From Cyclobacteriaceae bacterium (lineage in GTDB: Bacteria; Bacteroidota; Bacteroidia; Cytophagales; Cyclobacteriaceae), in contig JALONI010000002.1 of assembly GCA_025455015.1 (NCBI GenBank), forward strand, positions 21,809 through 85,808: a stretch of 64,000 nucleotides of DNA, in the 5' to 3' direction. Below are positions 61,865 to 64,000 of the stretch, in pieces. Each line of letters starts with the position of its first letter. The first letter of the stretch is position 1. The translations under genes and the position numbers were made by a program. The notes beneath the pieces were generated by a model. The model had not been told where the DNA came from. It saw nothing but the letters and a program-made list of their open reading frames with translations, and searched no databases.

Positions 61865-62836
61865 TCAGTCTTCGGTCTCGTGAACTCTCGCGTGGAGGGT
61901 TCGCGCGCGCCAGGCACGCAGTTCGTCTTGGCGTTTTTTTATTTCCTCTTCCGAGGGGCGATAGTCCATGAGGGCCTTCACGTCAGGCTGGCCTGCATCT
62001 ACCCACGCGGTGTACCAGATGCTTCCGGTCATTTTGATGCTGGCGCGCAATTGCCGTTCCACCATGCCGCCCAACAGGCGGTGGTACTCGCGCGCATAGC
62101 TTTCTGAATAGACTTTCACGGTCTGTTTACCTTTTGTCTCAAAGTTGTACTTCCGGTCGCCCATGCGTGAAGACAGTGTGCGTTCGAGCGTCAATACCGA
62201 GTCAACGAGCGCATGGGAGCGCGCCACGGCCTGCCAGGCCGCCAGTTGTACGTTTGTCAGGTACTCAGCCCGGCCCACAAGAAAATCGTACTTATCCAAA
62301 TACAATTCCGGCAAGCGCGACTCCCAAAATCCATGAATTCCCTCCTGATTGGTAAGCTGTCCGTTGTAATTTTTAGTGGTATGAAGAGGCACCTGAGCAT
62401 CCGACACGTAGTGACCTAACTCGGCCGACAGCCGTAAGATGCGCGCGGGGTCTTTGGTCAGAAACGCATCGCGCAGTTGACCGTACACGCGGTAGATGTG
62501 CCATGGCAAAATGCCTTTGGCCAGCAACGAATCTTCGCCCCATTTTTCCACCGCTTGCGTCCAGTAACGCGGCAGTTTATGCACGGCACTGTCGCCATAG
62601 TCATCCAGATCGATGTAATGGCGGGGGGCCTCCTGTACCACCGAATACCTGCGTCTGTCGGGGTTCACGGCCGCTTCTGAGAGATACGCAATATGCTTCT
62701 TGTAAAACCCGATCATTTCGGGCGGCAGCGTGAAAACGGCCAGCCGGTTGATTTTCTTGTGCCCTAAAAAGCCCCAGCCCGGGCACCAAAAGGCCGCAAA
62801 AAGCACCAAAAAAACCAAAAAGAGCCGTTTTGGCAT
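61865..62836 (-). CDS. S1/P1 nuclease or zinc phospholipase C-like protein
   Basis: This is a 323-residue exported protein. After the signal (LFLVFLVLFAAFWCPG) the mature chain starts at WGFLGHKKINRLAVFTLP, with the N-terminal Trp and His ligands of the S1/P1-PLC fold. HYIDLDDYGD, LGHYVSDAQVPLHTTKN and GIHGFWESRLPE supply further His/Asp/Glu ligands. Both nuclease and phospholipase members share these residues. ATG 62836 is chosen. Confidence 0.85.
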   Translation of the reverse strand: MPKRLFLVFLVLFAAFWCPGWGFLGHKKINRLAVFTLPPEMIGFYKKHIAYLSEAAVNPDRRRYSVVQEAPRHYIDLDDYGDSAVHKLPRYWTQAVEKWGEDSLLAKGILPWHIYRVYGQLRDAFLTKDPARILRLSAELGHYVSDAQVPLHTTKNYNGQLTNQEGIHGFWESRLPELYLDKYDFLVGRAEYLTNVQLAAWQAVARSHALVDSVLTLERTLSSRMGDRKYNFETKGKQTVKVYSESYAREYHRLLGGMVERQLRASIKMTGSIWYTAWVDAGQPDVKALMDYRPSEEEIKKRQDELRAWRARTLHARVHETED

Positions 62837-62907
62837 AGATCGAAAGATAACACCGAACGGGCTCGACAAAAACCAGGGCAGGGGTTCCTATTTTTGAATT
62901 CTTTGCC

Positions 62908-62915
62908 TACATTTG
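62908..62915 (+). promoter_or_regulatory. -7 element for rpsT
   Basis: TACATTTG matches TAnnTTTG and ends 21 bp before the rpsT ATG. A TTC rather than TTG stands at the -33 position with a 20-bp spacer. Confidence 0.55.
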
Positions 62916-62936
62916 CAGTCCTTTTTACAAATTGAT

Positions 62937-63191
62937 ATGGCAAATCATAAATCTGCGGAAAAACGCATCCGGGCAAACGAAGTAAAACGCGAGCGCAACC
63001 GCTACCAGCACAAGAGCACACGCACGCAGGTGAAGAAACTGTTGGGCACTACCCAAAAAGACGAAGCTCAGACACTTCTGAAGGAAGTGAGTGCCATGCT
63101 CGATAAATTGGCGAAAAAGAACATCATCCACTGGAAAAAAGCTGCCAACCAAAAGTCGAAATTGACCAAGCGCGTAAACGCCCTGGCGTAA
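62937..63191 (+). CDS. rpsT: Ribosomal protein bS20
   Basis: This is an 84-residue basic protein of the small ribosomal subunit. MANHKSAEKRIRANEVKRER is the family N-terminus and KNIIHWKKAANQKSKLTKRV the C-terminus. ATG 62937 is used instead of the track start 24 bp upstream. Confidence 0.97.
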   Translation: MANHKSAEKRIRANEVKRERNRYQHKSTRTQVKKLLGTTQKDEAQTLLKEVSAMLDKLAKKNIIHWKKAANQKSKLTKRVNALA

Positions 63192-63211
63192 GCGCCTGCA
63201 TACGTTCTTAT

Positions 63212-63254
63212 TTTTCCCTTCCTCATGGCCTGGCCGCGGGGGAGGGTTTTTTAT
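63212..63254 (+). terminator. Likely terminator after rpsT
   Basis: CCCTTCCTC and GGGGGAGGG can pair imperfectly around GGCC/GGCC-type inner bases, followed by TTTTTTATT. It lies 21 bp after the rpsT stop and before radC. Confidence 0.55.
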
Positions 63255-63306
63255 TGGTGGGCCGCCTGCCAAACGGCTCTGATTCGCTACCTTGCTATCA
63301 TCCGCC

Positions 63307-64000
63307 ATGGACATACACGAATCAAAGCCACTCAAAATCGCCCAGTGGTCGCCTGAGGACCGGCCGCGGGAAAAACTGTTGCTCAAAGGCACAGCCGCGC
63401 TTTCGGATGCCGAACTGATCGCCATCCTGATTGGGTCCGGCACGGCCCACATGAGTGCGGTGGAAGTGGGTAAAAAAATACTGGCGCACGTTCATAACAA
63501 CTTGCATGAATTGGCGCGCCTATCGGTAAAAGACCTGATGAAAATTAAGGGCATAGGCGAAGCGAAGGCCATCACCATTTTAGCCGCCATTGAGCTGGGC
63601 AGGCGCAGAAAAGAATACGAGCCCGAAGAAAAACCCAAAGTGGTCAGTTCCCAAGATGCCTTCCGGCTGCTGCACCCGCACCTGATGGACCTGCCCCACG
63701 AGGAGTTTTGGGTGCTGTTGGTAAACCGGGCGCACCGGGTAACGAAGACCAAGCGCGTGAGCGAAGGCGGGGTGACGGGTACCGTGGCCGACCCCAAAAT
63801 CATTTTCAAGCTGGCCCTGGAGGAATTGGCCACGGGCGTCATCGTGGCCCACAACCACCCCTCGGGCAATCTGACGCCCAGCCAAAGCGATATCGACCTC
63901 ACCAAAAAAATCAAGGAGGCCGGCCGCTTTTTGGAAGTGCAATTGCTCGATCACCTGATTGTGGCAGGACAGTCGTACTACAGTTTTGCCGATGAAGGAT
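63307..64000 (+). CDS. radC: RadC/MPN-domain protein, partial
   Basis: The gene runs off the right edge, so it is missing from the ORF track. From ATG 63307 the 231 visible residues comprise an N-terminal helix-hairpin-helix region (LMKIKGIGEAKAITILAA) and a JAB/MPN domain with EEFWVLLVNRAHRV and the metal site VIVAHNHPSGNLTPSQSD. Once linked to DNA repair, its role is now uncertain. It precedes no visible gene; only a few residues should be missing. Confidence 0.93.
   Translation, partial: MDIHESKPLKIAQWSPEDRPREKLLLKGTAALSDAELIAILIGSGTAHMSAVEVGKKILAHVHNNLHELARLSVKDLMKIKGIGEAKAITILAAIELGRRRKEYEPEEKPKVVSSQDAFRLLHPHLMDLPHEEFWVLLVNRAHRVTKTKRVSEGGVTGTVADPKIIFKLALEELATGVIVAHNHPSGNLTPSQSDIDLTKKIKEAGRFLEVQLLDHLIVAGQSYYSFADEG

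Overview
The window is a gene-dense chromosomal segment from a member of the Bacteroidota, most likely the order Cytophagales. Four things point there. The best promoters have the Bacteroidota housekeeping form (TTG or TTTG, 19-20 bp, TAnnTTTG) and purine-rich Shine-Dalgarno sites are mostly absent. The division/cell-wall cluster runs mraZ-rsmH-ftsL-ftsI(PASTA)-murE-mraY-murD-ftsW-murG-murC-ftsQ-ftsA-ftsZ, as in this phylum. FtsZ carries the Bacteroidota-type tail, with a PAYLRR peptide followed by a short extension ending in FLHDNVD. Families typical of the phylum occur throughout: a TPR histidine kinase, DUF4199, CarboxypepD_reg-like, a long PurF homologue and MenA. No rRNA, tRNA, CRISPR array, insertion sequence or prophage was seen.

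Layout. 1-9983 (+): the end of murI, then the membrane half of respiratory complex I (nuoH, I, J, K, L, M, N). A TPR sensor histidine kinase sits between nuoH and nuoI, and most junctions are ATGA/GTGA/TTGA stop-start overlaps. 9944-13876 (+): a long PurF-like amidotransferase with its own promoter inside the end of nuoN, half of a TraB/GumN protein, and an MBL/beta-CASP RNase. 13873-15032 (-): a small membrane protein and a secreted protein behind a perfect terminator hairpin. 15033-15739: a non-coding region with degenerate 33-36 bp tandem repeats, large inverted repeats and a minus-strand terminator. 15740-31188 (-): the complete dcw cluster, headed by mraZ with MraZ boxes lying over its own promoter.

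31526-37545: accessory genes, comprising a Rieske-type lipoprotein, an alpha/beta hydrolase with an ECF sigma factor and a membrane partner, a penicillin acylase-family hydrolase, a VanX-type dipeptidase and a MazG-like pyrophosphohydrolase. 37583-42715 (-): comB, gcvT, a large unrecognised membrane/TPR protein and gatC. 42788-44811: a CaiB-family CoA transferase convergent with menA. 44896-52708 (-): an outer-membrane-like protein, an LpoA-like TPR/periplasmic-binding protein, guaA, a MazEF toxin-antitoxin pair, a TPR protein and typA. 52960-56183 (-): a CarboxypepD_reg-like protein, an RlmI-like methyltransferase, thiL and mce. 56217-64000: an unknown protein, an A-type Fe-S carrier, a thioredoxin-like gene broken by one in-frame stop, Uma2, ridA, a DUF4198 protein, pepP, a DUF4199 protein, an SRPBCC protein, an S1/P1-like hydrolase, rpsT and the start of radC.

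Most of the window is core metabolism: NADH/menaquinone respiration, peptidoglycan synthesis and division, translation and purine synthesis. The less ordinary items are the kinase inside the nuo operon, the repeat/inverted-repeat region downstream of ftsZ, the MraZ operator, near-leaderless promoters at guaA and menA, the 986-residue membrane/TPR protein next to gatC, and the interrupted thioredoxin-like gene. I found nothing that I can honestly call a complete new defence or mobile system.
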